Shown: positions 28,801 to 37,245, numbered from the stretch's first letter. The stretch: 64,000 nucleotides of DNA from Lentimicrobium saccharophilum (GCF_001192835.1 NZ_DF968182.1:2110345-2174344), one strand, 5' to 3'. Translations and numbers: made by a program. The notes: generated from the sequence alone by a model not told the origin.

Positions 28801-29566
28801 CCTGCATATTCAAACCGGCCCTGTTGTAACCGAATGCATCCAGATACTGAGATGTCTGCAACTCGATACCGGCACCGAATTCCCGGCTGGGACCCTTTGT
28901 GGTAACGTTGATAATACCCCCGGTAGCATCCCCGTACTGGGCGGGAACTCCCGAAAGGATTACCGACACCTGCTCAATGGCTGACTCAGGGAGGGATGAC
29001 GAGCCGCGAACCCTGATACCGTCAATATACATAACGGTACCTTCAGAACGCTGTCCACGCACACTGCCGCGCTCACCGTCGGCCGAGAATACACCACCTA
29101 CTGTTGTTGCGATGGCATTGGCTGACCTGTTGGGCATCTTGGCGATTTCCTCAGAAGTAACCGTTGCACCAACCGAAGTTTTGTCTTTATCGATGAGCGG
29201 AACAGCATATTCAACAATCTCAAAGGTCTCTATCTCAATCATGGTCGATTCCATCTCCACATTCTGGAAGGTAATCTGGTCCGACTTGATAATCAGCCCG
29301 GTAATCATCACCGGTTTAAAACCAACAAACGTTGCTTTCAGGTTATACCTTCCCGGAGTGATCGGCTTAATCGTGTAGTTCCCATCAAAGTCAGAGGTTG
29401 TGCCGCCAGCCTGTGTTCCTCCAAGTTCCACGATAATATTGACAAAGGGGATGGGTTCCTTTGTGGTTTTATCGATCACTTTTCCCCTGAGGGTTCCCGA
29501 CTGGGAGAATACAAGCGCGGATGTCGCGAGCACTAACCCAATAGTTAACAGTAGATTTCTGATCAT
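25859..29566 (-). CDS. TonB-dependent receptor with carboxypeptidase-like regulatory domain
   Basis: A 1235-residue outer membrane receptor. Signal peptide at residues 1-22 (ending VFSQ); residues 23-110 are a carboxypeptidase-regulatory-like beta domain (GTLRGKVIDKTTKEPIPFVNI); the plug follows (MPNRSANAIATTVGGV, SVRGQRSEGTVMYIDGIRVRG); the remainder is a 22-strand-type barrel with TonB-receptor segments such as NPNLKPEKTIDYELGFQQ and a C-terminal RLGLIFNF strand. It is the promoter-proximal gene of an operon with the giant T9SS protein and the PorV-like barrel. No SusD partner is adjacent, so it is not a standard SusCD pair. The transported ligand is unknown. Confidence 0.93.
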   Translation of the reverse strand: MIRNLLLTIGLVLATSALVFSQSGTLRGKVIDKTTKEPIPFVNIIVELGGTQAGGTTSDFDGNYTIKPITPGRYNLKATFVGFKPVMITGLIIKSDQITFQNVEMESTMIEIETFEIVEYAVPLIDKDKTSVGATVTSEEIAKMPNRSANAIATTVGGVFSADGERGSVRGQRSEGTVMYIDGIRVRGSSSLPESAIEQVSVILSGVPAQYGDATGGIINVTTKGPSREFGAGIELQTSQYLDAFGYNRAGLNMQGPLLWNKDKTSSLLGYFVAGEVVYNQDSRPTATGIYKVKDDVLRQLEATPLRLSGTGFGTYYNTNFVRQSDLEFVKATPNTANIDINASGKIDVKTGPNINLSLGGSINFSDGRNFNYAQSMFNYDKNIQVIDNTWRVFARFTQRFPADKESKSLIKNVFYTIQADYTKYDQTVQDADHKDQLFNYGYLGKYETNKIRSYEFGFDTITQKTAFIHNGFQDIAVDFTPGTANPIISNYTRQYYELYPEDFYHNNLNNIISGGGLLNGMTAPAIYGLWGSPGASQAVVGNQAGYQRIDNEQYAINANASADIGNHALQFGFIYEQRVDRYYNYTPIGLWSLMRGLTNAHIEQLDVTNPKLVYLDGVFMDTIYYDRKYDALSQRYFDKSLRSSIGLPADGTDWIDIDSYDVNALTINYYDANGKRHTASLANALSIDMFSPDELLNNGENLASYSGYTYTGERVKLKDSPSFDDFFTKRDADGNFTREIAPFSPIYMAGFIQDKFAFDDLIFNIGVRVDRFDANQQVLTDPYTIYPALTVNEVNDLGQHPQNMGNDYVVYVDNMRNPTTIMGYRNGDTWYNADGLVVTDPSISLDAGNGVTPYLADRNNVTVSSKAFSDYEPQISVMPRISFSFPISDEALFFAHYDVLTQRPTYALRMNPLDYFFLPVLGSPTINNPNLKPEKTIDYELGFQQRLTNSSSLTLSAYYREIRDQIQAYRYTAAYPKTYYSYNNIDFSTVKGLTVTYDLRRTSNARVRASYTLQFANGTGSDPEFAKGLIQTGQPNLRTLFPLSFDRRHALNLMLDYRFAEGKEYNGPVIRRKKTDAAGAEVVKTTQLLKNTGVNFTIFGGSGTPYTKSSKIVQLGQSGIIDGSVNGSRLPWQFRIDGRVDKDINVSWGEGKRQSYLNVYLQVLNILDSKNIMSVYAATGNPDDDGYLAAAEYQTQINSQLDPDAYRELYSLRINSPGNYSSPRQIRLGLIFNF

Positions 29567-29624
29567 ACCATTGAAATTTTATGTTAGATTTTCTGTGTGT
29601 GTTGCGTGTGCCGTTAAAAGCGGG

Positions 29625-29658
29625 TAAAGGTAATAATAAAATATTTTATGCTCCAAAA
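29625..29658 (-). promoter_or_regulatory. Promoter of the TonB receptor-giant protein-PorV operon
   Basis: On the minus strand, TTTTG (-33) is followed by 21 bp and then TACCTTTA, one base from TAnnTTTG. It lies about 60 bp before the receptor ATG. It is one of the few sites in the window where both boxes are recognisable. Confidence 0.5.
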
Positions 29659-29694
29659 CTTTTTAGAACACCGGTGAACAAAATTTGATTTCGC

Positions 29695-30177
29695 TTAAAT
29701 GTAGCGCGGATTCAGGACTTCGGAATAGATCACCGCTTTTCGCAGGTCAAAATCCTCATCAAAATCTGCCATCTGTTCATCCTCTTCCGAAAATGCAGGA
29801 TGCACGCGATCCGGCTTAACTGTATCAACCCTGGCCCTGAGATTGTATTGTTGCTCAAAATAAGAAGCAGAAACCTCTTCCTCAATTTTCTCAAGGGATT
29901 CGTTCTCCGGAACAATTTTCTCAGCGCTCCAGGCTTCTACGGTATTGTTGTACTCCGGCTCATATTGTTCTTCTTCCGCTTCAACAATAAGTTCGGGCAA
30001 CTTTACCTCAGCATCGAGCAATTCCTCAAGCAGTGAACGGCGCGGCGCAGCCTCGGGAACTTCGACCTGCCTGCGTTGTTCCTCCATCATACGCTTCTTC
30101 TGCTGTTTCTGCTTGTTGGTATACAGAGAGTAAACCACCCAGAGTATACCTATTATAATATAAAGAAAATCATCCAT
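29695..30177 (-). CDS. Small single-pass membrane protein, function unknown
   Basis: A 160-residue protein. Residues 4-20 are a transmembrane helix (FLYIIIGILWVVYSLY), followed by a very basic stretch (NKQKQQKKRMMEEQRRQ) and a long acidic, low-complexity cytoplasmic region; the extreme C-terminus (FDLRKAVIYSEVLNPRYI) is more ordered. The charge pattern implies N-terminus out, C-terminus in. I recognise the general type as a conserved hypothetical protein of Bacteroidota, without a function. It is divergent from the Rieske-like lipoprotein gene. Confidence 0.72.
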   Translation of the reverse strand: MDDFLYIIIGILWVVYSLYTNKQKQQKKRMMEEQRRQVEVPEAAPRRSLLEELLDAEVKLPELIVEAEEEQYEPEYNNTVEAWSAEKIVPENESLEKIEEEVSASYFEQQYNLRARVDTVKPDRVHPAFSEEDEQMADFDEDFDLRKAVIYSEVLNPRYI

Positions 30178-30369
30178 AGCAAATCGGTTTAATGCTTTAT
30201 AACCTGTAAAAATAGGTAAAAAATCATAAGTTTTCAGGATTGATGAAATTTAGATTCAAAAATCTGATGATGGCCAAAAAGCGGAAATTATATGGCATCA
30301 TCCTTAAAACGGGTTCTGCAAAATATTAACTTTACTGCCCCGTTATTACAATATGCTAACTCCTCTGAA

Positions 30370-30789
30370 GTGAAAAAAGTACTGATTATCTCTGCCATGC
30401 TTACGGCAACTTTGCTGCTGGGCTCATGTGACAAAGAAAATGAAAGGGATGAAATTCCCTATGTTTACGTTAATTTTGTGGTTTACCCCAATACACTGGA
30501 CTTTATCCCTGTAGGAGATTATGCATACTTCAGCGGAGGGTATAAAGGGATAATCATCTACCGCCAGCTCAGCGACGATTTCAAAGTTTATGAAAGAGCC
30601 TGTCCACACGATCCGCTGGTCGAGAATGCCCGGGTATTTGTTGAAGAATCGGGGATCATAGCTATTGACACTGTTTGCGGTTCCAGGTTCCTGCTTACCG
30701 ATGGGTCTCCCGTTGAAGGTCCGGCAACCATCGGGCTGAAACAGTACCGGACACGCTATGATGGTTTCTCCCTGCAGGTAATGAATTAG
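30370..30789 (+). CDS. Lipoprotein with degenerate Rieske-like domain
   Basis: I choose the GTG at 30370, which gives a 139-residue lipoprotein with a textbook signal (KKVLIISAMLTATLLLGSC, Cys at residue 20). An in-frame ATG at 30292 would add 26 residues in front of the signal and is less likely; a TAnnTTTG-like box (TAACTTTA, 30327-30334) also lies between the two. Residues 45-139 resemble a Rieske fold: ERACPHDP, then VCGSRFLLTDGSPVEGPA, then LKQYRTRYDG. Normal Rieske proteins have C-x-H and C-x2-H; here the first pair is C-P-H, but the second site keeps only one Cys before GSRF and has no His. The iron-sulfur cluster is therefore doubtful. Confidence 0.75.
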   Translation: MKKVLIISAMLTATLLLGSCDKENERDEIPYVYVNFVVYPNTLDFIPVGDYAYFSGGYKGIIIYRQLSDDFKVYERACPHDPLVENARVFVEESGIIAIDTVCGSRFLLTDGSPVEGPATIGLKQYRTRYDGFSLQVMN

Positions 30790-30814
30790 CACACCATCAG
30801 CCGGCATCATCATT

Positions 30815-30851
30815 AAAAAAAGGTTGCATGCCAGGCATGCAACCTTTTTTT
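30815..30851. terminator. Bidirectional terminator between the Rieske-like gene and ahcY
   Basis: A perfect 10-bp stem (GGTTGCATGC / GCATGCAACC, loop CAG) is flanked by an A-run at 30815-30821 and a T-run at 30845-30851, so it can stop transcription from both convergent genes. Confidence 0.88.
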
Positions 30852-30869
30852 ATTGTAAATATGTTGTTC

Positions 30870-32288
30870 TTAATACCGGTAATGCTCCGGCTTGAATGGT
30901 CCTTCAACAGGTACGCCGATGTAAGCCGCCTGGGCCGGGGTCATTTTCGTAAGTTTCACGCCCAGCTGCTCCAGATGCAACCTGGCAACTTCCTCATCCA
31001 GTTTTTTCGGCAGACGGTAAACGCCGGTTTCATAATTGTTTTTCCACAGATCAAGTTGAGCCAGGGTCTGGTTGGAGAAAGAATTGCTCATTACAAATGA
31101 AGGATGCCCGGTGGCGCAGCCGAGGTTTACCAGGCGGCCTTCGGCCAGCAGAAAGATAGCGTTACCTGCAGCGAAAGTATATTTATCCACCTGGGGTTTG
31201 ATGTTGGTGTGTACCACTCCGGGAGTGATGTTTAACCGGTCAACCTGAATTTCGTTGTCAAAATGTCCGATATTGCAGACAATGCTCTGATCCTTCATCT
31301 GCTGCATGTGGTCAAAGGTGATCACATCGCGGTTGCCGGTGGCAGTCACATAAATATTACCCTCCTTCAGTGCATCTTCAAGGGTTGAGACCTCAAACCC
31401 TTCCATGGCTGCCTGCAGGGCACAGATGGGATCGATTTCGGTAACAATCACCCTGGCGCCGTAAGAGCGCATAGAGCGGGCGCAACCTTTGCCTACATCG
31501 CCAAAACCCAAAACTACAACTACCTTTCCGGCAATCATAACATCAGTCGCCCGCTTGATACCGTCGGCCAGGGACTCGTGACAGCCATAAAGATTGTCGA
31601 ACTTCGATTTGGTAACTGAATCATTTACATTGATGGCCGGAAAGAGCAGCTCTCCGGCTTCCATCATCTGGTAAAGCCGGTGAACACCGGTAGTTGTTTC
31701 TTCAGATACCCCTTTCAATTCAGGTACAATCCTGTGCCAGCGCTGGTTGTCCTCTACATAAGCTTCCCTTAAAATCTTAAGAATCGCAGCTTCTTCTGCA
31801 TTTGAGGTTTCTGCTTCAAGCAGCGAAGGATTTTTCTCGGCAGCAAAACCTTTATGAACCATCAGGGTGGCATCTCCGCCGTCATCCACTATCAGGTGAG
31901 GGCCTTTGCCATCAGGGAATGACAAAGCCTGCAGCGTACACCACCAGTATTCTTCAAGGGTTTCGCCCTTCCAGGCAAAAACAGGAATACCTATACTTGC
32001 AATGGCTGCAGCCGCATGATCCTGGGTAGAGAATATATTGCAGCTAGCCCAGCGCACGTCAGCGCCCAGTTCAACCAGGGTTTCAATCAGTACGGCAGTT
32101 TGTATGGTCATATGCAGGGAGCCGGTGATACGGGCACCCTTCAGAGGTTTCTCAACTGCATATTTCCTCCGGATCGTCATCAGACCGGGCATTTCTTTCT
32201 CGGCTATCTCTATTTCCTTGCGGCCAAATCCGGCAAGAGATATATCTTTTACTTTATAGGGAATGATCTCGGCAGTAATTTCTTTCAT
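30870..32288 (-). CDS. ahcY: Adenosylhomocysteinase
   Basis: A 472-residue S-adenosylhomocysteine hydrolase, producing homocysteine and adenosine in the methyl cycle. The NAD loop [21 protein letters not shown], the adenosine/substrate segments [43 protein letters not shown] and the C-terminal PFKPEHYRY are all present. Length and the extra segment around residues 150-200 match the bacterial form. The terminal Lys and Tyr that reach into the neighbouring subunit are intact. It is expressed alone, between a good promoter and a bidirectional terminator. Confidence 0.97.
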   Translation of the reverse strand: MKEITAEIIPYKVKDISLAGFGRKEIEIAEKEMPGLMTIRRKYAVEKPLKGARITGSLHMTIQTAVLIETLVELGADVRWASCNIFSTQDHAAAAIASIGIPVFAWKGETLEEYWWCTLQALSFPDGKGPHLIVDDGGDATLMVHKGFAAEKNPSLLEAETSNAEEAAILKILREAYVEDNQRWHRIVPELKGVSEETTTGVHRLYQMMEAGELLFPAINVNDSVTKSKFDNLYGCHESLADGIKRATDVMIAGKVVVVLGFGDVGKGCARSMRSYGARVIVTEIDPICALQAAMEGFEVSTLEDALKEGNIYVTATGNRDVITFDHMQQMKDQSIVCNIGHFDNEIQVDRLNITPGVVHTNIKPQVDKYTFAAGNAIFLLAEGRLVNLGCATGHPSFVMSNSFSNQTLAQLDLWKNNYETGVYRLPKKLDEEVARLHLEQLGVKLTKMTPAQAAYIGVPVEGPFKPEHYRY

Positions 32289-32316
32289 AACGGAACATGT
32301 TTGTTTTAAAGGGCAG

Positions 32317-32324
32317 CAAAGTTA
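32317..32324 (-). promoter_or_regulatory. Promoter -7 element of ahcY
   Basis: TAACTTTG on the minus strand, an exact TAnnTTTG match 29 bp before the ahcY ATG. A TTTTG lies 15 bp further upstream, rather close for a -33 box. Confidence 0.6.
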
Positions 32325-32442
32325 AGCATTCTTTTCATTCAAAATGAACTGCATAAACATCAATTTCATCTTAATTAGAGCCTCCGAACCCGTTGATCTA
32401 AGATATTTGCGTATCATTGTATGCCATTTTTGATAGCATGTT

Positions 32443-33177
32443 ATGACAGTCTATGAAAGAATAAATGAAAAGATGTTGCAGGGCAAAAAACAGCTTGCCG
32501 TGCTGATCGACCCAGATAAATCCGACAACAAAACACTTGAAGAAATTACGGCCAGATCAGCTGAAGGGGGTGTGGACTATTTCTTTGTCGGCGGAAGTTT
32601 ACTCATCAGCAACAGAATGGATGAGTGTATCAAAATTCTGAAACAGGCCGGTAATATTCCGGTGGTTCTGTTTCCCGGAAACACCCTCCAGATGAGTAAC
32701 AAGGCAGATGCCATATTGTTTTTATCGCTCATTTCAGGTCGAAACGCCGAAATGCTGATCGGCAGGCATGTCATTGCCGCACCTTATCTCAAGCTTAGTA
32801 ACCTGGAGGTCATTCCCACGGGCTATATGCTGATAGAAAGCGGCCGCCCCACCGCGGTTTCCTATATGAGCAATTCGGATCCCATCCCTGCCGACAAAAA
32901 CGACATCGCCATCTGCACTGCCATGGCCGGCGAAATGCTGGGGCTGAAACTGATCTTTATGGATGCCGGCAGCGGGGCCCTGAATGCCGTTTCAGAAAGT
33001 ATGATCAGCCAGGTTAAACAAAGCCTATCTATCCCCCTGCTTGTCGGGGGCGGTATCCGGACTCCCGAAAAAGCAGCAGCCAGCGCCGATGCCGGCGCCG
33101 ACCTCCTGATTATCGGCAATGCCACCGAACACAATCCATCACTTATTGCCGAAATGTGCAGCGCTATAGGTAAATAA
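32443..33177 (+). CDS. Geranylgeranylglyceryl/heptaprenylglyceryl phosphate synthase (GGGPS/PcrB family)
   Basis: A 244-residue TIM-barrel prenyltransferase that joins sn-glycerol-1-phosphate to a long prenyl diphosphate by an ether bond. Seen: AVLIDPDKSD at the first strand, VDYFFVGGSLL, PVVLFPGNTLQMS, the substrate segments PTGYMLIESGRPTAVSYMS, KLIFMDAGSGA and phosphate-binding LLVGGGIRTPEKA and LLIIGNATEHN. The family is known from archaea and from several bacterial groups including Bacteroidota. Chain length of the product cannot be read by eye. The DPP IV gene follows 29 bp downstream. Confidence 0.92.
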   Translation: MTVYERINEKMLQGKKQLAVLIDPDKSDNKTLEEITARSAEGGVDYFFVGGSLLISNRMDECIKILKQAGNIPVVLFPGNTLQMSNKADAILFLSLISGRNAEMLIGRHVIAAPYLKLSNLEVIPTGYMLIESGRPTAVSYMSNSDPIPADKNDIAICTAMAGEMLGLKLIFMDAGSGALNAVSESMISQVKQSLSIPLLVGGGIRTPEKAAASADAGADLLIIGNATEHNPSLIAEMCSAIGK

Positions 33178-33206
33178 AAAATCCGTCACTCAAATTTTTC
33201 AATCCC

Positions 33207-35339
33207 ATGCTTTTTAAAAAACTACCCCTCATCTCACTTCTGCTCCTGAGTTCACTTCTTTTTGCTCAGGATAAAATGCTTGTCCCCGAAGAGATCATGT
33301 CGAACCGCAGCCTTTACCCTGGCGGCCTCTCAAACCTGCAATGGAAAGGTAATTCAGAATTTTATACCTGGCAGGAAGGAAACAACCTCCTGCAGGGCAA
33401 CCTGAAAAACGAAACGACCGACACCCTCCTGAAGACCAGTGAACTTAACGAAATTCTGGAAAAAGCCGGATTAAAAACAGTAAAAAGATTGCCATTCTTC
33501 ACATGGAAAGATGAAACCTCCCTCAGCTTCACCCATAACAATCAGTGGTTAGAATACCAAACCACCGGAAGGCTGTTGAAGGTGGTAAATGCTGTGGATT
33601 CCCTCGCCGAAAATACCGATCAGGCCCCCGACACCCGTTATATCGCCTATACCATCGGAAATAACCTTTACATAGCCACCGGGACTACTCAGGTTGCCGT
33701 AACTGCAGACACGGATAAGGGCATCGTAAACGGGCAGTCGGTGCACCGCAACGAATTCGGCATCAGCAAAGGCACCTTCTGGTCGCCGGGCGGCAGATTG
33801 CTGGCATTCTACAGAATGGATGAAACCATGGTAACAGAGTATCCCCTTGTGGATATCACCGCAAGGGTGGCCGAAGCAGACAATATCCGTTACCCGATGG
33901 CCGGCATGAAAAGTCATCATGTAACCCTGGGTATTTTCAATACCGGAACAGGTAAAACCATTTTTGTAAAAACCGGCACACCTGAAGAACAATACCTAAC
34001 CAATATCGCATGGAGTCCCGACGAGAAAACCATTTATATCGCCGTGCTCAACCGCGACCAGAACCATATGTGGCTGAACCAATACGATGCCGGCACAGGC
34101 GATTTCATTAGAACGCTGTTTGAAGAGAAAAACGACCGCTATGTCGAGCCGCTAAACCCAATGACCTTTCTTCCTGACAATCCCGGACAGTTTATCTGGC
34201 AGAGTCAGCGTGACGGCTACAACCATCTTTATCTGTATAATACAGATGGGAAGCTGGTCAGACAATTGACCAAAGGCCCCTGGGTGGTCACCGGTCTGGA
34301 GGGTTTCGACGCTTCCGGCAAGGGGCTTTTTTACACTTCAACGGCCGCCAGTCCGCTCGAAAACCGCCTTTACTATCTGGAAATCTCTTCTGGAAAAACC
34401 GCCCTGCTCACCGGGCAGAAAGGCACGCACAACGTCAACATCCGACCCGATGGCAGGTTCTTCATCAGCCGGTACAGCAACCTGGATACTCCTGCCCGCA
34501 TCTTTGCCGGCGACCTGAAAGGCAAAGAAGTAAAAACCCTGTTCACTTCCTCCGATCCGCTGAAAGATTACCTTCTGGGCGAAACCAGCCTTTTTACGCT
34601 GAAAGCTGACGATGGCACCGACCTCTGGTGCAGAATGATCAAACCCGCCGCCTTTGATCCGGCAAAGAAATACCCGGTCTTTATCTACGTTTACGGAGGT
34701 CCGCATGCCCAGCTGGTTACCGAAAGCTGGCTGGGTGGCGCCGGTCACTTCCTCAACTATATGGCGCAGCAGGGGTATGTGGTGTTTACACTCGATAACC
34801 GCGGCTCGGCCAACCGGGGATTTGAATTTGAAAGTGCCATCCACCGCCGCCTCGGGGTGCTTGAAATGGCCGATCAGATGAAAGGGGTTGAATACCTGAA
34901 ATCACTGTCATTCGTCGATTCCACACGCATAGGCGTCGACGGCTGGAGCTACGGCGGCTTTATGGCCATCACCCTCAAACTGAAAAACCCTCAAGTATTC
35001 AGGGTTGCCACTGCCGGCGGACCCGTTACCGACTGGAAATACTACGAAGTAATGTACGGGGAAAGATACATGGACACCCCTGAACAGAACCCTGACGGCT
35101 ACAACGAAGCCTGCCTGATGAACCATATCGGAAAGCTGGATGGCAAACTGATGATCATTCACGGCGCACTCGACAACACTGTGGTTTGGCAGCAGAGCCT
35201 CCAATTCCTGAAAACAGCCGTGGAAAAGCAGAAACAGGTGGATTATTTTGTCTATCCCACACATGAACACAACGTAAGAGGCATTGACCGGGCACACCTG
35301 TTCAGGAAACTGGCCAACTACTACAACGAAAATCTCTGA
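33207..35339 (+). CDS. Prolyl dipeptidyl peptidase IV-like S9 serine protease
   Basis: A 710-residue exported enzyme with signal peptide (MLFKKLPLISLLLLSSLLFAQ). Residues 90-470 are the DPP IV N-terminal beta-propeller, including the ISKGTFWSPGGRLLAFYRMDE region; residues 480-710 are the alpha/beta hydrolase domain. The catalytic Ser is in GWSYGGFMA (about residue 581), Asp in HGALDNTV (about 656) and His in THEHNVRG (about 688). The N-terminal RMDE plausibly corresponds to the substrate-amino-binding Glu region. It releases X-Pro dipeptides, as expected for a peptide-degrading member of this phylum. Confidence 0.95.
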   Translation: MLFKKLPLISLLLLSSLLFAQDKMLVPEEIMSNRSLYPGGLSNLQWKGNSEFYTWQEGNNLLQGNLKNETTDTLLKTSELNEILEKAGLKTVKRLPFFTWKDETSLSFTHNNQWLEYQTTGRLLKVVNAVDSLAENTDQAPDTRYIAYTIGNNLYIATGTTQVAVTADTDKGIVNGQSVHRNEFGISKGTFWSPGGRLLAFYRMDETMVTEYPLVDITARVAEADNIRYPMAGMKSHHVTLGIFNTGTGKTIFVKTGTPEEQYLTNIAWSPDEKTIYIAVLNRDQNHMWLNQYDAGTGDFIRTLFEEKNDRYVEPLNPMTFLPDNPGQFIWQSQRDGYNHLYLYNTDGKLVRQLTKGPWVVTGLEGFDASGKGLFYTSTAASPLENRLYYLEISSGKTALLTGQKGTHNVNIRPDGRFFISRYSNLDTPARIFAGDLKGKEVKTLFTSSDPLKDYLLGETSLFTLKADDGTDLWCRMIKPAAFDPAKKYPVFIYVYGGPHAQLVTESWLGGAGHFLNYMAQQGYVVFTLDNRGSANRGFEFESAIHRRLGVLEMADQMKGVEYLKSLSFVDSTRIGVDGWSYGGFMAITLKLKNPQVFRVATAGGPVTDWKYYEVMYGERYMDTPEQNPDGYNEACLMNHIGKLDGKLMIIHGALDNTVVWQQSLQFLKTAVEKQKQVDYFVYPTHEHNVRGIDRAHLFRKLANYYNENL

Positions 35340-35356
35340 TATACTATAAATATACG

Positions 35357-35397
35357 AAAAGGCCTGCAGTATAATAAACGTAAGCTGCAGGCCTTTT
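35357..35397. terminator. Bidirectional terminator between DPP IV and meaB
   Basis: A 9-bp stem GGCCTGCAG / CTGCAGGCC with a 15-base loop, preceded by AAAA and followed by TTTTT. It lies between the convergent stops of the peptidase and meaB. Confidence 0.85.
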
Positions 35398-35415
35398 TAT
35401 TAAAGCTCACTCTGT

Positions 35416-36564
35416 TCACTTACCCATTGCCCTGAAATACAGTTCGAGCAGTTGCGCTGCCGCCTGATAGGGTGTCACCTGATCGGCCAGCATTTTGTGT
35501 TCTATCTGCCGGAGGGCGGTTTTTATTTCCGGATTAAGGTAAAAATGATCATGCAACCGTTGGTCTATGCTGTCTATCATAATCTGCTTTGACTGCTGTT
35601 GGCGCTTGAGGCGGAAATAGCCGTTGGTCTGGGTAAAGCGGATATATTCCGTAATGGTATCCCAGACCCCCGGTATACCATCGCCCATAAGGGATGAACA
35701 GGTTATGGCCGGAGGAGACCAGCCCGATTCAGGCAGAGGGAACAGGTGGAGTGCATTTTTGATTTGTGTACAGGCAATCTGCGCCCTGCTTTTATTGTCG
35801 CCGTCGGCTTTATTTACGGCAATGGCATCGGCCATTTCCATAATCCCGCGTTTGATGCCCTGCAGTTCGTCGCCGGCACCGGAAATCATCAGCAGCAGAA
35901 AGAAATCAACCATGGAGTGCACGGCAATTTCTGACTGGCCGACTCCGACAGTTTCAACGATGATGGTGTCAAACCCGGCAGCTTCACAGATAATAATGGT
36001 TTCCCGGGTTTTGCGTGCCACGCCGCCCAGCGAGCCGGCCGAGGGCGAAGGCCGGATAAATGCGTTGGGGTGGGTCGAAAGCCCTTCCATTCGGGTTTTA
36101 TCGCCCAAAATGCTGCCTTTGGAACGCGAACTGCTGGGATCAATGGCCAGTACCGCCAGCTTGTGACCGTTACCGGTCAGATAAGTACCGAGGGCTTCAA
36201 TAAACGTACTCTTTCCCGCTCCCGGCACCCCGGTTACCCCCAGGCGCACCGATTTACCGGCATGCGGCAGGCAGCGGGCGATAATCTCCTGGGCCAGCGC
36301 CTGATGCTCAGGCAAAGCGCTTTCTACAAGGGTGATCGCCTGACTGAAAAGGGTACGGTTAAAGTTCAGGATCCCTTCCATAAACGCTTCCACAGAAGGC
36401 AGTTGTTTGCGGGTCCTTTTAAACCTGGTTACAGCAGTTTCATTCAGTACCGGCGGCTGTGGAATCCCTTCCTGAACCTTGAGGGCAGAATCGAAAGACT
36501 CCTTTTCATGCTTTTTTTTCATTTCCATGACGCAATATTCTGATAAACCGGCCATGCAACACAT
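35416..36564 (-). CDS. meaB: MeaB/ArgK-type G-protein chaperone of methylmalonyl-CoA mutase
   Basis: A SIMIBI-class GTPase of up to 382 residues. The P-loop is GVTGVPGAGKSTF; AIDPSSSRSKGSILGDKTRM, ETVGVGQSE (switch II) and AVNKADGDN (base recognition) follow. It loads and protects the B12 cofactor of methylmalonyl-CoA mutase, which implies a propionate/succinate interconversion pathway in this organism; the mutase genes are not in the window. In-frame ATGs at 36528 or 36522 (MEMKKKHEK) are equally plausible starts, since the first 12 residues are unlike the family. Confidence 0.93.
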   Translation of the reverse strand: MCCMAGLSEYCVMEMKKKHEKESFDSALKVQEGIPQPPVLNETAVTRFKRTRKQLPSVEAFMEGILNFNRTLFSQAITLVESALPEHQALAQEIIARCLPHAGKSVRLGVTGVPGAGKSTFIEALGTYLTGNGHKLAVLAIDPSSSRSKGSILGDKTRMEGLSTHPNAFIRPSPSAGSLGGVARKTRETIIICEAAGFDTIIVETVGVGQSEIAVHSMVDFFLLLMISGAGDELQGIKRGIMEMADAIAVNKADGDNKSRAQIACTQIKNALHLFPLPESGWSPPAITCSSLMGDGIPGVWDTITEYIRFTQTNGYFRLKRQQQSKQIMIDSIDQRLHDHFYLNPEIKTALRQIEHKMLADQVTPYQAAAQLLELYFRAMGK

Positions 36565-36635
36565 ACCCGGCCGTTGCTAACATCAAACAACCGAAGCCCG
36601 GAAGTGTTCCTGAAAACACCGGTTTTTGGACATGA

Positions 36636-36643
36636 CAAAGTTA
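36636..36643 (-). promoter_or_regulatory. Promoter of meaB
   Basis: TAACTTTG on the minus strand matches the -7 consensus exactly. A TTTG lies 22 bp further upstream (36666-36669 on the plus strand as CAAA), so both boxes are present about 72 bp before the first ATG. Confidence 0.55.
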
Positions 36644-36950
36644 GGTAATTCAGAAGCCTTAATTCCAAACGCGACCCCGGAGTTATCACCGCAAAATCAA
36701 CAAACCGGCTAACCAGTCCATTATAGTCAACCTTCATATTGAAGTACAGATAACTAAGTGATCGCCTGATTACAATAAACAGCTTCGCAAGTTGATACTT
36801 TGGGTTATTTGATAAATACTATGCAGGTTTCATGCCACCACGAATGCCATCAGGAAATAAAAACCAAATATTTGTAAGAGATAAAGTATATAGTCGGGTT
36901 AAAGGTTTGTCCCTCAAAATGTGACTCGTTGGATCTATGTAAAAAAAACA
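36644..36950. other. Intergenic stretch without a recognisable gene
   Basis: About 300 AT-rich bases upstream of the dyad element and the tRNA cluster. I see the meaB -33 box at the left end and nothing else: no long open frame, no tRNA and no strong hairpin. Confidence 0.6.
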
Positions 36951-37081
36951 GTTTCACAGAGCTTGCTGAGGTATCACTGTGAAGAATACTATACTCTGTG
37001 AGCCTCTGTGACTATTCCGTGAATCTCTGTGAAACAATCATTTACACGGAGGTCACCGAGGCATCACAGAGCAACACAGAG
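36951..37081. repeat. Phased CTCTGTG / CACAGAG dyad element
   Basis: GTTTCACAGAG at 36951-36961 is the exact inverse of CTCTGTGAAAC at 37025-37035. Within the element, CTCTGTG or a one-base variant recurs at 36994, 37004, 37015 and 37025, and the reverse complement CACAGAG or a variant recurs at 37045, 37054, 37065 and 37075. Spacing is 9-12 bp throughout, and the whole forms an imperfect palindrome centred near 37038. I associate CTCTGTG-type arrays with dispersed intergenic repeats in Bacteroidota; that is memory, not a search. No credible protein is encoded. Confidence 0.7.
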
Positions 37082-37245
37082 AAGATTATTAAACACTGTG
37101 ACCCCATTAGTGAAAATCTTTCACAATTACACTACGGAATACAAAGTTCATCTTTAACTCCGGTACTTCAAATAACGAATGACCCAATATTATCCGGCCG
37201 GGCACAAAAAAACAGGAAAATTTATCGATTTATTTAAAAACATCG

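Noticed and set aside
36998-37237. A 79-residue frame through the CTCTGTG dyad.
   Set aside because: Its sequence is dictated by the repeat; no promoter and no family resemblance.
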